Shown one piece after another: positions 1 to 10,248 of a DNA stretch of 64,000 nt. Origin of the DNA: Acridotheres tristis. Lineage: Eukaryota; Chordata; Aves; Passeriformes; Sturnidae. The notes beneath the pieces are model-generated. The model saw nothing but the letters and a program-made list of their open reading frames with translations, was not told the DNA's origin and made no database searches. The position numbers and the translations under genes were made by a program. The stretch lies in contig CM072919.1 of the NCBI GenBank assembly GCA_037013685.1, forward strand, positions 4,385,152 to 4,449,151, in the 5' to 3' direction. The stretch's first letter is position 1, and every line of letters begins with the position of its first letter.

Positions 1-394
1 CAGAACGTGTCCCTGGGTGGGATTTCTCATAAATGACAGCAAAGTGCTCCTCTCTCTTCCCCTGCCTCTCCCCATCCCTCCTCCCCTGTTCTTTCTCAGC
101 CTCCTTTGCTCAGCGAGGCCTTGAGGTGATTCACCAGCTCGGGAAGGGGCCGTGAAGAGCTGGCTCTAAGTCAGGGATGAACAAGGTGTTGGGCTGCTCC
201 CTTCATGTGGCAGCTGCAGCTCAGGAGAAGCTTTGCCTGCGTGAGCCAGCGCGGTTCCAGCAGCAGCAGCTGCCCAGATGTGCCCTTGAAGCATCTCCGG
301 CTTGTGCCTGGTTCTTTTGTTCCTGCAGTTGCCTGAGCTGCTTTCAGAGAGAGAATTCACAACCCGAAGCGTTCCTTGTTTGTTCGGGGACAGG

Positions 395-1040
395 TGTCAC
401 GATCCGCTATTAATGCAGAGCGGGGGTCGTGATGGTTCTTTTGATCTCAAAGGTGCAAACAGGCAAAATGCAGGGGACAAAATCAGTTTATTCAACAACA
501 GAAAATCAGTTTAATCAACAACAGCAATGCATTTCATCAAATGCCAACAATTCAGTTACGGTAAAGGGGAGAGGTATAGGATAGGAAAAGGGGAAAGAAG
601 GAAGGGATGGGAGGATAGCTACCAACAGACGAGACGGGCGTCCTCGCGGGTCATCCGATAGACGAGTCTTCGTCCGTGGGGAGATCTCAGGGGTCTTCAT
701 CAGTGGAGAGATCTCAAAGGGCCCTTTCCAGAGGGTCGCTCTTTTATAGTCCTTCTCCAAAGCGAGTGGCTTCTGGCCAAAAGGTGGGAAGATTTATGGA
801 CCATTGTGTGGTGCTGCAGGAGACAGGTACGGACAAGCAGTCCTCAGTTGGTACAACACAGTCTCTGGTTGGTGCCATGATAGCACAGTCCAGTGAACAC
901 AATACACCAGCACACAGTCACAAACATCCACCTGGCCCAGCCAGTAAACCATTGTTCGGAGTCAGCCTGGGTGGGGGTCCTCGAGGTCCTTGCGACGGTC
1001 GGGAGGCAAAATCGAGGGGAACTTCGGACCGACCCTTACA
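395..1040 (-). mobile_element. Solo LTR of an endogenous retrovirus, 5-bp target duplication ACAGG
   Basis: The element begins TGTCAC and ends CTTACA, giving the TG...CA ends of a retroviral LTR. It is flanked by perfect direct repeats ACAGG at 390-394 and 1041-1045. Orientation is antisense to PTPRS: the minus strand reads a TATA box (CTATAAAAG, complement of 741-749) and then a poly(A) signal AATAAA (complement of 487-492). No internal retroviral sequence is attached, so it is a solo LTR left by LTR-LTR recombination. A 5-bp duplication fits ERVL or some gamma-type elements; the exact family would need a repeat library. Confidence 0.85.
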
Positions 1041-1817
1041 ACAGGTCTGGGGTGTTTGGGGAGGGACGGGGAGGGCGGCAGGGCACGTGTGTGATTGTCC
1101 TGCGGGGATTGCAATGAGGTTGTCACTGCATTGTTACCGGGAGCCCAGCTGTCAGGGCATGGGGGAGTTTTACTTCCCTGGCAGGAAGGAAATCTGAGCC
1201 CTTGAATCGGAGCAGTCTGTGATGTTCAGAGATGCTTCCTCTGCTCATCCGATCCTCAAATCTGATCACGCCTCTAGTCGCAGTTGTTTTAATTAAACTC
1301 AGAGGAATTCTGCACATTGTGCTGCAAGATTAACATTTTTGTTTAATTAGAAACACTCGGTAATAATGGTTGTAGCCGGCCTCCCCCGGCACACACACAC
1401 ACACATCCCACCAGGCACAGGTTATTCCCTCTGAGCATTAATTGGCTCCTGGAAGGAAGGGGCAGGGGCTGGGGGCAGGTGGAGCAGCATCACCGGGGAG
1501 CAGGATAAAAGCAGGGATCAGTAGTGATGTCATCTGCAGCCAATGCGGCTGCGGCTCCTCAGCCTCCCACGGCTGCCGGAGAGGAGGGAGGACCATTAAA
1601 GCCTGGCTGAAAGCTGTGCACAGGCAGAGCAATTCCCAGAGCCCTCCTGCTGGCCTGGCATCGCTGCTGGGGGGCTGCAGGAACCCGCGGTTTGGGGGTC
1701 CTGCGGTGCCCCAGCACATCCCAGGCAGCTCAGAGGGCTGGGTCAGTCCCTAGATGAAGATGTGTGTGAACAGTTGAGGATACAAAATTCTGGTTTAGAG
1801 GTGCTTCAGATGCACCA

Positions 1818-2055
1818 AAATGGCTTTAAACTGAAAAAGTGCAGATTTAGATTAGGTACCAGGAATTCCTTCCTGGGAGGGTGGGCAAGCCCTGGCACAG
1901 AGTTGCTGTGGATGCCCCTGGATCCCTGGAATGTCCAAGGCCAGGCTGGACATTGGGGCTTGGAGCAGCCTGGGACAGTGGGAGGTGTCCCTGCCATGGC
2001 AGGGGTGGCACTGGGTGGCTCTGAGGTCCCTTCCAGCCTAAGCCATTCTGGGATG
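1818..2055 (+). mobile_element. CR1 LINE 3' fragment
   Basis: Typical avian CR1 tail in sense orientation: the GGCTTTAAACTGAAA start, the AGATTTAGATTAGGTA stretch, then a segment resembling 'ggatccctggaatgtccaagg', 'ggcttggagcagcctggga', 'gtccctgccatggcagggg', and 'cccttccagcctaagccattctgggat'. It is 5' truncated, non-coding and degenerate. Confidence 0.85.
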
Positions 2056-3214
2056 CTTTGGAAAGGCACCCACCACAGCAAGGCTGCTGGGTTTGTCCCT
2101 TGTCCTGCTGTCTCTGGGCTCTGCCATTTGTGTTTGGCTCCATTCCTCCTTACCCACCACGTGCCAGCCTTAGGAAACAGCTCAGGGTGTGTTTGCAGCT
2201 GGCAGGGTGGTTCCCAGCCCCATCCCAGTGCCCCTGTGAGAGCTCCCATCAGCATCAGTGGGGGGGCTGGTTGTGATGGATGTTCATTTTTAAGAATCCC
2301 ACCTTTTTTAATTCCCTGCATTATTTCCCTTCTGTTCGCTCACCTGCTTTTGGGATGGATTCCATGCCCAGACTCCCAAGGCTGTGATTCCCTGACACAG
2401 CTCATTGGAGATGACAGAGGATCCCTCCCAAATCTCACCCTGCTGCTGGCATCCTCCTTCCAAGCTGCCCTCCCCCAAACATGTTCTGGGAGGGGGAAAA
2501 ATGGCATTTTTCCTGAGCTGTGGCAGCCGGCATGAGACAGCTCACCCCATCCCACGGGGGTAAGGGGCTGTGTCAGATATTAGTGGGGAAGCACTAGGGT
2601 TTCATAGGAGTTACCACAAATTAGTCAGCACTGTTGGGACTGCCCTCCTCACCCTCATTAGTGAAGGCAAAAGCAGGATTGAGAGGAGCAGGAAGCTCAG
2701 CTGCAGCTCACTTGAGCCTCTCTGCTGGGTGCTGGTGCCACTGTTCTTGGAGGGCAGCAGCACTTGGAATTAATAAATCTAAAAATCACACCCTGGCTGA
2801 CAGCACTTGGCATGTTGTTGTTGTGGGTGTCCCCTCTGGTCACTGCAGCTGAAGGAGGGGATTTTCCTCTCCTTTCTCTCCCAGTCCCACTGTCTGTGAC
2901 AGCCCTTTCCACGTGGGCTCTTCCATTATTTCTCTTGTGCAGTGCGTTTTGCACTGTGAGGTTTGGAGGGGGAAGGCGAGCCCTCCCTTTTAACTGTGAT
3001 TTTAGCAGGGATCCCTGCACGGCCCCTGCTCTGCAAAGCAGCCAGTGCCAGCCCTGACCTGGCAGAGCTTCCCTGCGACACCTGGAGAAGCTCTGACATG
3101 GTGACTCCAACACAAATCCTGTGAGGAGCAGGGGAGGGAGCTGGGGGGCTTCAGGAGAGACCTTCTCACTCCCTGCAGCTCCCTGGCAAGAGGGTGCAGC
3201 CAGGTGTGGCTCGG

Positions 3215-3425
3215 TCTCTGTTCCCAGGTAACAAGTGATAGCACAAGGGGAAATGACCTCAAGTTGCTCCGAATTGTTCAGGAAAGATTTCTTCCCTGGA
3301 AGAGTGAATAAACACAGAGCAGACTGCCTGGTGGAGTCACCATCCCTGGATGTGTTCCAAAAACGAGCTGATGTGGCACTTGAGGACGTGGTTTGAAGGA
3401 CAGGTGGACCTGGGGATCTGGTCCT
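3215..3425 (+). mobile_element. CR1 LINE fragment (second subfamily type)
   Basis: A degenerate CR1-like stretch containing 'gaaatgacctcaagttg', 'aggaaagatttcttccctgg', 'caccatccctggatgtgttc' and 'ggtccttaatgattct'. Its last part differs from the other CR1 fragments here, suggesting another CR1 subfamily. Limits are approximate. Confidence 0.7.
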
Positions 3426-3691
3426 TAATGATTCTCTAATTCTCTTCTGCTGCTCCCCAAAGGGTTTTGTTTTTTGGTTTTTTTTAAGAATACATTTAAA
3501 TGTAGAATCTAGTGGGACATTGAAATAGTGACACGAAGCTGTTGCAGTGCCCCGTGTTTTCCATTTGGAGCAGTCGATGTTTAAACTCGCACCGCACAGG
3601 GACAATGCCCGGCGCCGTCCTTGCGTTTTGTTGCACTGAACCCTGGGCACCTGTTTGAGCCTTTACCCTTTGCTGTCCCCCCTCCCCACAG

Positions 3692-3880
3692 AGGACCAGC
3701 TCCCTCCTGGCTTCCCCAACATCGACATGGGCCCGCAGCTGAAGGTGGTGGAGCGCACTCGCACGGCCACCATGCTGTGCGCGGCCAGCGGCAACCCCGA
3801 CCCCGAGATCACCTGGTTCAAGGATTTCCTGCCCGTCGACCCCAGCGCCAGCAACGGCAGAATCAAACAGCTGAGATCAG
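3692..3880 (+). CDS. PTPRS: PTPRS exon: first half of Ig2
   Basis: 189 nt, phase 1 at both ends; acceptor CCACAG, donor CAG|GTAAGG. It codes the linker after Ig1 ([15 protein letters not shown]) and Ig2 strands A-D, with the first Ig cysteine in [18 protein letters not shown] and the invariant Trp four residues after the PDPE turn. The other Ig2 cysteine is in the exon at 13988. The last codon before the split is Ser (TCA) followed by the first base of a Glu or Gly codon, which lets the two meA pieces be added or left out without a shift. Ig1-Ig2 form the ligand-binding head of the receptor. Confidence 0.97.
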
Positions 3881-4018
3881 GTAAGGCTGGGGCTGAGGAT
3901 GGAGGAGCTGGGAGCAAACAGAGGTGTTTGCTCAGAGGGTCCTGGAGCAGAGCAGACCCTGCTGCTGTGGATTGGGGCGTTCGAGTTTTTTGGTTTTTAC
4001 ATGAAGAGTGGGTTGGAG

Positions 4019-4404
4019 TGTAGCCGTGGGGAAGGGGTTTTAACCCTTTAAGTGAGGCAGAAAGAAGATGCACAGTTACATGGGCGTCTGTCATGACAGG
4101 AAGAAAGAGCCAAGTTTATTCAGAAACACACTTGGTTTTATAGCAGGACTGCAACTCCCAGGGTAGAGAAAAGGTGATTGGTTCAGAGAGAAGACACCCC
4201 ATTGCCAGGGCCTGGGCACACACCACAACAGGTGTTTGATTTTGTTATTAATTCCTTTTTATTTTGACCAAATCATCACTCTGGGAGAAATTCTCCCCAG
4301 CCTTGAGCTGGACCAGTTTATTGGCTGAGAATAGAGCTGAGAAGCTCCAGCCTGGAATATTTTTCAGGCTGTAATTTTCTTACTTTCTCAATATGTGTCC
4401 CACA
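4019..4404 (-). mobile_element. Solo LTR, copy 1 of a family present twice, 6-bp target duplication
   Basis: Starts TGTAGCC and ends CCCACA. Flanks are TTGGAG (4013-4018) and TCGGAG (4405-4410), a 6-bp duplication with one mismatch, as expected for class II (ERVK-like) elements. The minus strand carries a TATA-type box (complement of TTTTATA at 4136-4142) and an AATAAA (complement of 4115-4120), so the LTR is antisense to PTPRS. A second copy lies at 53158-53530. By eye the two differ at about ten positions plus a 13-nt indel near the right end. Confidence 0.85.
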
Positions 4405-6407
4405 TCGGAGTTTCCTCTTGGAGCCCTCCTGGTCTTCTCTGCTGCCCAGCTGGCACGAAGGGAAGGACAGCAGGGAGGTTGGTGCCCATCCAGACGAGTT
4501 CCCTGGATCGTGGTGCTCTGGGATGGGGCTGAGGGTTTGCTCCTCAGAGCAAGAACTGGCAAAGGAAGAAAGAACCACTCTGGCAGACCCGGCTCTTCAG
4601 CCACACACACCTGGTGTGGGGTCCATGGCTGAGCCAAGCACGGGGGTGAAGCCAGAGCCTCTGGGAGCTGGTGCTGAAGAGCAGCTCTTGCAGGATGTGC
4701 CAGCCCCACGTCCCTGAGCCGTGGCTGGAGAGCACTTGGGAATGTTCTGGAGTGACCCCTGGGTGCCTGTGCCCGTGGAGTCCATCTCCACCAACAGATG
4801 TACCCCAGCTCCGTGGCTCTTGTCAGTTTTCCATCTTTCCCCATCTGCTTGTCCATCTGTCTCTCTTGTTTGTTTTCTGTTTGCTGTTTTGTGTGTGTGG
4901 CAACGTGACATCTCTTAATATTCACGTTTCAGGAGCTGTTTTTGTACTTGTTAAATCTGCCAGTTCCCTGTGTGAGAGTGTGTGCAAGGAGGGCATAGGT
5001 GGATTTATTTTTGAGTACTACTGATAAAATACTTCCATTGATGGCTGCAAAAATGAAACAAGTTTTGCAAGTTCTACTTTTTGACAAAAACTAACCCAAG
5101 AAATAATCCTTTTCACAAACTGCTGGGGCTGACTGCTTTGACCCAGCCTAGAAGAAAGGTGTCCATGGTTCATTTTTAAGTATTCTTTGGCAAAAGAAAG
5201 GCATTATTGTAGGCACAGGAAAAGCAGAGGCTTTGCTGAGGCAGCTGGAGTCGATTTGTTCATATCAGACCTTTCACAAGTTCTCCAGTAGAGTGATAAA
5301 CCAACTGCTCCTGCCCAGACAGAAATCAGTTCTGACTCTGTCCTGCTGGATCTGGACAGCAAGGCATGGAAACACACCTGGCTTTTCTCTTGCTTGGTTT
5401 GGCAAAGGTTCTACATGAAGGTTTTTAGTTCTGTGAGCCACTGGTGGAAAAGCTACAGCATAACTCCAGTTTAATGTAGCTTTTACACACCTGCATAAAT
5501 GCCTCCTTGTTCAGTGAAGCAAAGTTACAAGCAGATCCTTAAACTTCTTTGTTGAATTAGAATGCCTTGTTGAATCCCACGAACGCAGATGAGATTGACC
5601 TCCCTGTTTTATCATAACAGCTGAGGCAAATGCAAATAAAAAAAAAATCACTCAGCATAAATAATGAGAGGTAAACTAGAATTATATCATGCTCTGTGAC
5701 CGTGATCTGAAGTGTGAGTAATGCACAGGCAGATCATTTTTAATACATTCATCATCTTGCTAGAATGCCTTTACTCTTCAGCTCGGTTTGATCTGGTGTT
5801 TTCCTTGAAGCCACCTGAGTGCTGCCTTTTTATTCCAGAGAATTTATTAACCTCGGAGTGAACCCTTGACCCTTGTGATAAACAGAAGATACCTGCTGAG
5901 ATTTAATCTCATTTACAGCTGCTTTAAATTAGTGAACTGGTGAAAGCCTGCAGCATCCCTGTTGTCTTCAGGGCACAAACCTGTTGCCTGTGCCAGGAGT
6001 GCAGATCCTTGGGCAGCCAGGACTTCCCAGCTCTCCAATTTCACCTGGCAAAGAAAGGCTGGAGAAAGTGCAAAGAGTTGACAGGGGGGTGGTGAATATG
6101 CAATTATTGGTTGTTAAAATGTCCCGTGTGTGTGTGGCAGGGAGACAAGGCCGGGGCAGGCTCGAGCTGCCAATGTCAGATCAATTTAATACATTCACCT
6201 TCCAGAAAACAAACTGTGCTGCCACAAGGGTGGCCCTGGCACAGCTCAGGGCACTGAGGGAGCTGCTGATGCCTTCAGGGCCTTTCAGCCTCCATTGGGA
6301 GCCTTGGGGTGCCCTGACACCCCATGGCAGGGCAGGGTTTGATGGGGTTTGACCCTCTGGGAACAGAGAGCTCTGCAGCCACACCACTACTGCACTTTGT
6401 GCTGACA

Positions 6408-6618
6408 GCTTTAGGAAGGTTTAGGAAGGAATTCTGATTGTGAGGGTGGGCACAGGGTGCCCAGAGCAGCTGTGGCTGCCCCTGGATCCCTGGCAGTGCC
6501 CAAGGCCAGGCTGGACATTGGGGTTTGGAGCAATCAGGGACAGTGGGAGGTGTCCCTGCCATGGCAGGAGTGGCACTGGGTGGATTTAAGGTTCCTCCCA
6601 AGCCAAAGCAGTGTGGGA
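6408..6618 (+). mobile_element. CR1 LINE 3' fragment
   Basis: CR1 tail in sense orientation: 'aggaaggaattctgattgtg' , then 'ctgtggctgcccctggatcc', 'gtgcccaaggccaggctgg', 'tccctgccatggcaggagtg' and 'ggttcctcccaagccaaagc'. Truncated and non-coding. Confidence 0.85.
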
Positions 6619-7432
6619 TTTAGTGATGTGAGCAGTGTGTGGCTCCTGGGACAGGCTGAGGGACACCCAGGTTCCCCTGGAGATGGAGCCATCAGGATAA
6701 AGGCTGTGCTGCTGGAGGACAGGGGTGTGAAGAACTGAATTTTCATCAATTTATGATTTAGTGACAAATACACAAATGAGCTCGTTAAAAGGAACAAGTG
6801 AAATGTCAGACAAGGAGCTCTGTGAGCTCGGCTTCCAGGCCCGGATTTGGTTCTCATTTGTGTTAAATCTGAGTGTTTGGCTGGCAGTGCAAACAGACCT
6901 CTGAGACCATGGTCATGATCTTCCCACCAGCCCAGGAACCCATTTGGAATGTGGGTCTTCACTCCAATCAGCACACGGGTGATCCATCATTAACCACTGT
7001 GGTTTTCCTCTCTCGGATGTTTCTGCTTCCCCTTTTCCGTCTCCAGATAAAATTTCCAAGCAGTTGGAAATCTTTTAGTGCTTGGGGGTTTGGGCTGAGT
7101 GCACAGGAGAATAGAAAGAAGCTCTGCCTGGGTTCCTGCCTCCCATAGACATCGTGAACACCTCAGCCTTAGAGATCCACGTTGGACAAGAGTTTTAAGT
7201 GGCCTTGGAAAATATTTGGATATTTCTGCTTCTCTTGGGGCATTTAAAGCAGAAGGCAAAGCCCATGTCCTCTGCTCAGCTGCCATCTAGGGGGGACACG
7301 GGACGCAGCCTTCAGCCACCTTCCTCAAACTCTAAAACCTTTTGTGTCTTGTGTGTGTCTTCTGTTTTCTAAATAACTGGCTATAACAAGCTTTTCTTTT
7401 CTTTTCTTTTTCACTTTTTATTTAACATTCAG

Positions 7433-7441
7433 AGACCTTTG
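7433..7441 (+). CDS. PTPRS: PTPRS mini-exon A, part 1 (9 nt)
   Basis: A 9-nt exon AGACCTTTG between ATTCAG and GTAAGT. Phase 1 at both ends. Spliced after the Ig2a exon it adds Glu-Thr-Phe and starts the next codon. With the 18-nt exon at 11561 it gives S-E-T-F-E-G-T-P-I-R-G, close to the human sigma meA insert. Family knowledge: meA lengthens an Ig2 loop and tunes binding to synaptic partners, and its inclusion is tissue-regulated. The match of splice sites, phase and peptide makes the call firm despite the tiny size. Confidence 0.92.
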
Positions 7442-8069
7442 GTAAGTTTGTTCAATTAAAAAAAAAAAAAAAATTTAATCAAACCAAAAAACCCCAAACC
7501 TGCTAATGTGAGATCTATAACCCTTGCCCTTTAAACTAATTCCTTTGTAACAGCTTCTTGAGAGGCATGCTCTGCATTTCTTCTACTAACTCTTTCAGTA
7601 GGGATGTTCTGCCCTCTAAATTAATTTCTGCAGGGGTATTGCAGGCTACAAAAAAAAAAAAAAAAAAAAAAAGAATAGTAATAATAATTCTAATTAATTT
7701 ATCTATATAAAGAGATAACAACTAAATATGAGCCTCCTAATATTGGATAGATTTTTTTATGTTTTTTTTTTTTTTTTGTATCTTAGCAACAGTTGTCCTG
7801 GAATTCCCCAGTTACACAATAGCTTGTACCCTGGAACTGTGATAATTGTGTTCACACCTGCAGGAGTTCCTGGAGTTTCACATCTAACGGGGTTATTGGC
7901 GTTTTGAGGAGGGAGAATTGGGGGTGCAGCATTTCCAAACCCGAAGCTGTAAACCACAGGCTGGTGGCTGAAGGGAAGGGTTGGGGAAGGGAAGAGCCCC
8001 CCACAGCCCCTCTGCATCCCCAGGAAGGCAGAACCTGCCCCAGAGCTCCCATCCCCATTTCTGAAGGGC

Positions 8070-8402
8070 CAAGTCCCCCTTGTTCCTATTCCCCTTTATT
8101 CCCCTTTGTCTCCCCTGTCCCCTCCTTAATTTCCCCTTTATTCCCCTCCTGTCCCCCCTTAATTTCCCCTTGTTCCCCTTTATTCCCCTCCTGTCCCCCC
8201 TTAATTTCCCCTTGTTCCCCTTTTTTCCCCTCCTGTCCCCCCTTTAATTTCCCCTTGTTCCCCTTTATTCCCCCCGTCCCCCCTTAATTTCCCCTTGTTC
8301 CCCTTTATTCCACTTTGTCTCCCCTGTCCCCTCCTTGTTCCCCTTTATTCCCCCCGTCCCCCCTTAATTTCCCCTTGTTCCCCTTCATTCCCCGCTGTCC
8401 CC
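8070..8402 (+). repeat. Pyrimidine-rich tandem array, ~42-bp unit
   Basis: Seven or so imperfect units built of 'ccccttgttcccctttattc' followed by 'cccctcctgtccccccttaat'. Spacing between units varies by a few bases. The + (mRNA-like) strand is almost all C and T, so it could act as a decoy pyrimidine tract. Confidence 0.8.
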
Positions 8403-8601
8403 AGGGACACGGGGGTGCAGCTGCCAGGCAGGACCCAGCACTGCAGATTTTCAGAGACCCCGATGTTTTCCTGCCTGTCCGGAGCCCAGAGCTGCTCCAG
8501 CCCTGGGGAGAGCAGCTCAGCACACACATGTTCCCACACGTGGCCTGACAGAAGGTGGGGATGTGATTTCTGTCATTGCCATGGCGATGGTGACTGTCCC
8601 C

Positions 8602-8898
8602 TTCTCCTCCTTCTCCTCCCTCTCCTCCCTCTCCTCCCTCTCCTCCCTCTCCTCCCTCTCCTCCCTCTCCTCCCTCTCCTCCCTCTCCTCCCTCTCCTCC
8701 CTCTCCTCCCTCTCCTCCCTCTCCTCCCTCTCCTCCCTCTCCTCCCTCTCCTCCCTCTCCTCCCTCTCCTCCCTCTCCTCCCTCTCCTCCCTCTCCTCCC
8801 TCTCCTCCCTCTCCTCCCTCTCCTCCCTCTCCTCCCTCTCCTCCCTCTCCTCCCTCTCCTCCCTCTCTTCCCTCTCTTCCCTCTCCTCCCTCTCCCCA
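8602..8898 (+). repeat. 9-bp (CTCCTCCCT)n array, ~32 copies
   Basis: Almost perfect tandem 9-mers, interrupted only near the end by two CTCTTCCCT units. All frames on + and minus stay open (Ser-Ser-Leu on +, Arg-Arg-Gly type on minus), which explains the long spurious ORFs here. A 300-bp pure polypyrimidine/polypurine tract of this kind can form triplex (H-DNA). Confidence 0.95.
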
Positions 8899-10120
8899 GG
8901 CTCACAGAATCCATGGGCAGCTCAGCACGTGGGGAGCCAGGGAAGGGATGGCAGGAGAGCAAACCCCGTCCCCAGTGACAGAGGGGGGACACCTGCACAG
9001 GGAATTGTGCCTGGCACCATCTTGGGCTTTTCTAATCCCAAGGCAGGGCCTTTAAGCTGCCTTTTGCCTCTGCTGCTAAACCCCGGACTGGCCATCTGGG
9101 CTCGTGCAGCCTCAAAATTTGCCCTAAATAGGCAGATCTGGAGATGCAGGGAGGCTGGGCAGCAGAGTGAAAAGTCTGCACGTAGCATCTCAGAACCAGC
9201 TTTTCACCCCAAAATCAGCATCCAGTGTGAGCTTTTCCTCCTGCAGTCCTGCAAAGCTGGGTGCCCTCGCTGTGCCCTAGACCCTGGCAGTCCTGGGCAC
9301 TGTGCCCTGCACCCCCACGAGCCCGTATCCAAACCCTCCAGGACCTGTCAGAGTTCCTCAGAATAATTAGTGGAGTAATAATTAATATCCTCTTCCAGCC
9401 CCCTCCTGCTGCCCCTGTGTTGAACGTGGAGCTGGTTAGATGTGAAACTCCAGCAGTGAAAATCTCCCATCTGTGCCTGTGCCCCACCCAAAGTGCTGCT
9501 GGAGCTCCTTTGACTCAAACTCCGCTGTGGGGCATCATCCCAAAGCTGTCCTGCCCTTGCCCATGTGCCACAGTTAGAGCTGGGGAGCCCAGGGTGGCAC
9601 TGCCTGCTCTGCCAGAGCCCTGTCCCCAGGCCAGGCTGTCCCCAGAGCTGCTGGCAGCCCCTTCCAGGGCAGTGCTGGTGCTCCGAGGAGCAGGGAGTGA
9701 CAAACCTGCCGTGACACAAGAGGTAACACTGATGTTGTGTCTGGGCTCCCACAGCTCCAACTTCCAGCATGTTTCTGCTGTCAATTAGAGTGAACTTTTG
9801 CAGGAAGCTGCCAGGCTTAGCCAAGGCCAGAGAAGCTTTTGAGCCGTGGGTGGTGTTGGGATCTCTTCCCCTCCTCTACCCTCTTCCCATTAGCCTTGTT
9901 CCATATTGGTGCCACAGATGGCAGATTTTCACTCCAATTTTGAGACAGAAGGATGTATCAGAGGCTGTTTTTATTTCCACTGAATTGATCTATAACCTTT
10001 TGCTGCTTTTTTTTCCTCTTGCTTTTTAAACCTTCCTGCCACCTCCTGGGTGGGGATCTGCCCAAGTCCATGCTCCCCCACCTCTTCCAAGCGCTGTCTC
10101 TCCAACCTTTGTCCCGAGAG

Positions 10121-10248
10121 CTAACAACCTGCTTCATTAACCTTAGCTAGTTCCTAACCCTAACTAGATGCTAACTTTTCTCTAGCTAATAACCTAACCT
10201 CATAACTAGAAGCTGAGTCTAACTAGAGTCTAATCCCTAACACTATAA
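10121..10248 (+). repeat. CTAAC/CTAG-rich degenerate patch
   Basis: About 130 bp with at least seven CTAAC motifs (10121, 10153, 10159, 10171, 10193, 10219, 10237 region) plus TTAAC and CTAAT variants. The spacing is irregular, so it is not a clean tandem repeat. CTAAC equals the strongest vertebrate branch-point consensus. Confidence 0.6.

Larger units (their letters stand above)
1..3691 (+). other. PTPRS: Intron upstream of Ig2 (partial)
   Basis: No exon seen. The segment starts inside an intron and ends at the acceptor CCCCACAG of the Ig2 exon. It holds a solo LTR (395-1040), CR1 fragments (about 1818-2055 and 3215-3425) and a short CA run near 1390. The long open frames in either strand have no recognisable product. 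Confidence 0.85.
3881..7432 (+). other. PTPRS: Intron between Ig2a and meA part 1
   Basis: 3.5 kb. It contains a solo LTR (4019-4404) that starts 138 nt after the donor, and a CR1 fragment (6408-6618). The stretch 4900-5950 is AT-rich and looks single copy; I see no exon in it. The acceptor side has a CTTTT-rich pyrimidine tract (7391-7416). Confidence 0.85.

Noticed and set aside
2697..3650. 317-codon minus-strand ORF in the 5' intron
   Set aside because: Covers a CR1 fragment, has no recognisable motif or splice-supported context, and composition is that of GC-rich non-coding DNA.
8563..9366. 267-codon ORF with Ser-Ser-Leu repeats
   Set aside because: Product of the CTCCTCCCT array; no domain, and every frame is open.
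10141..10200. Interstitial telomere repeat (CCCTAA)n
   Set aside because: Only one or two imperfect CCCTAA copies occur; spacing is irregular and most motifs are CTAAC or CTAGC.
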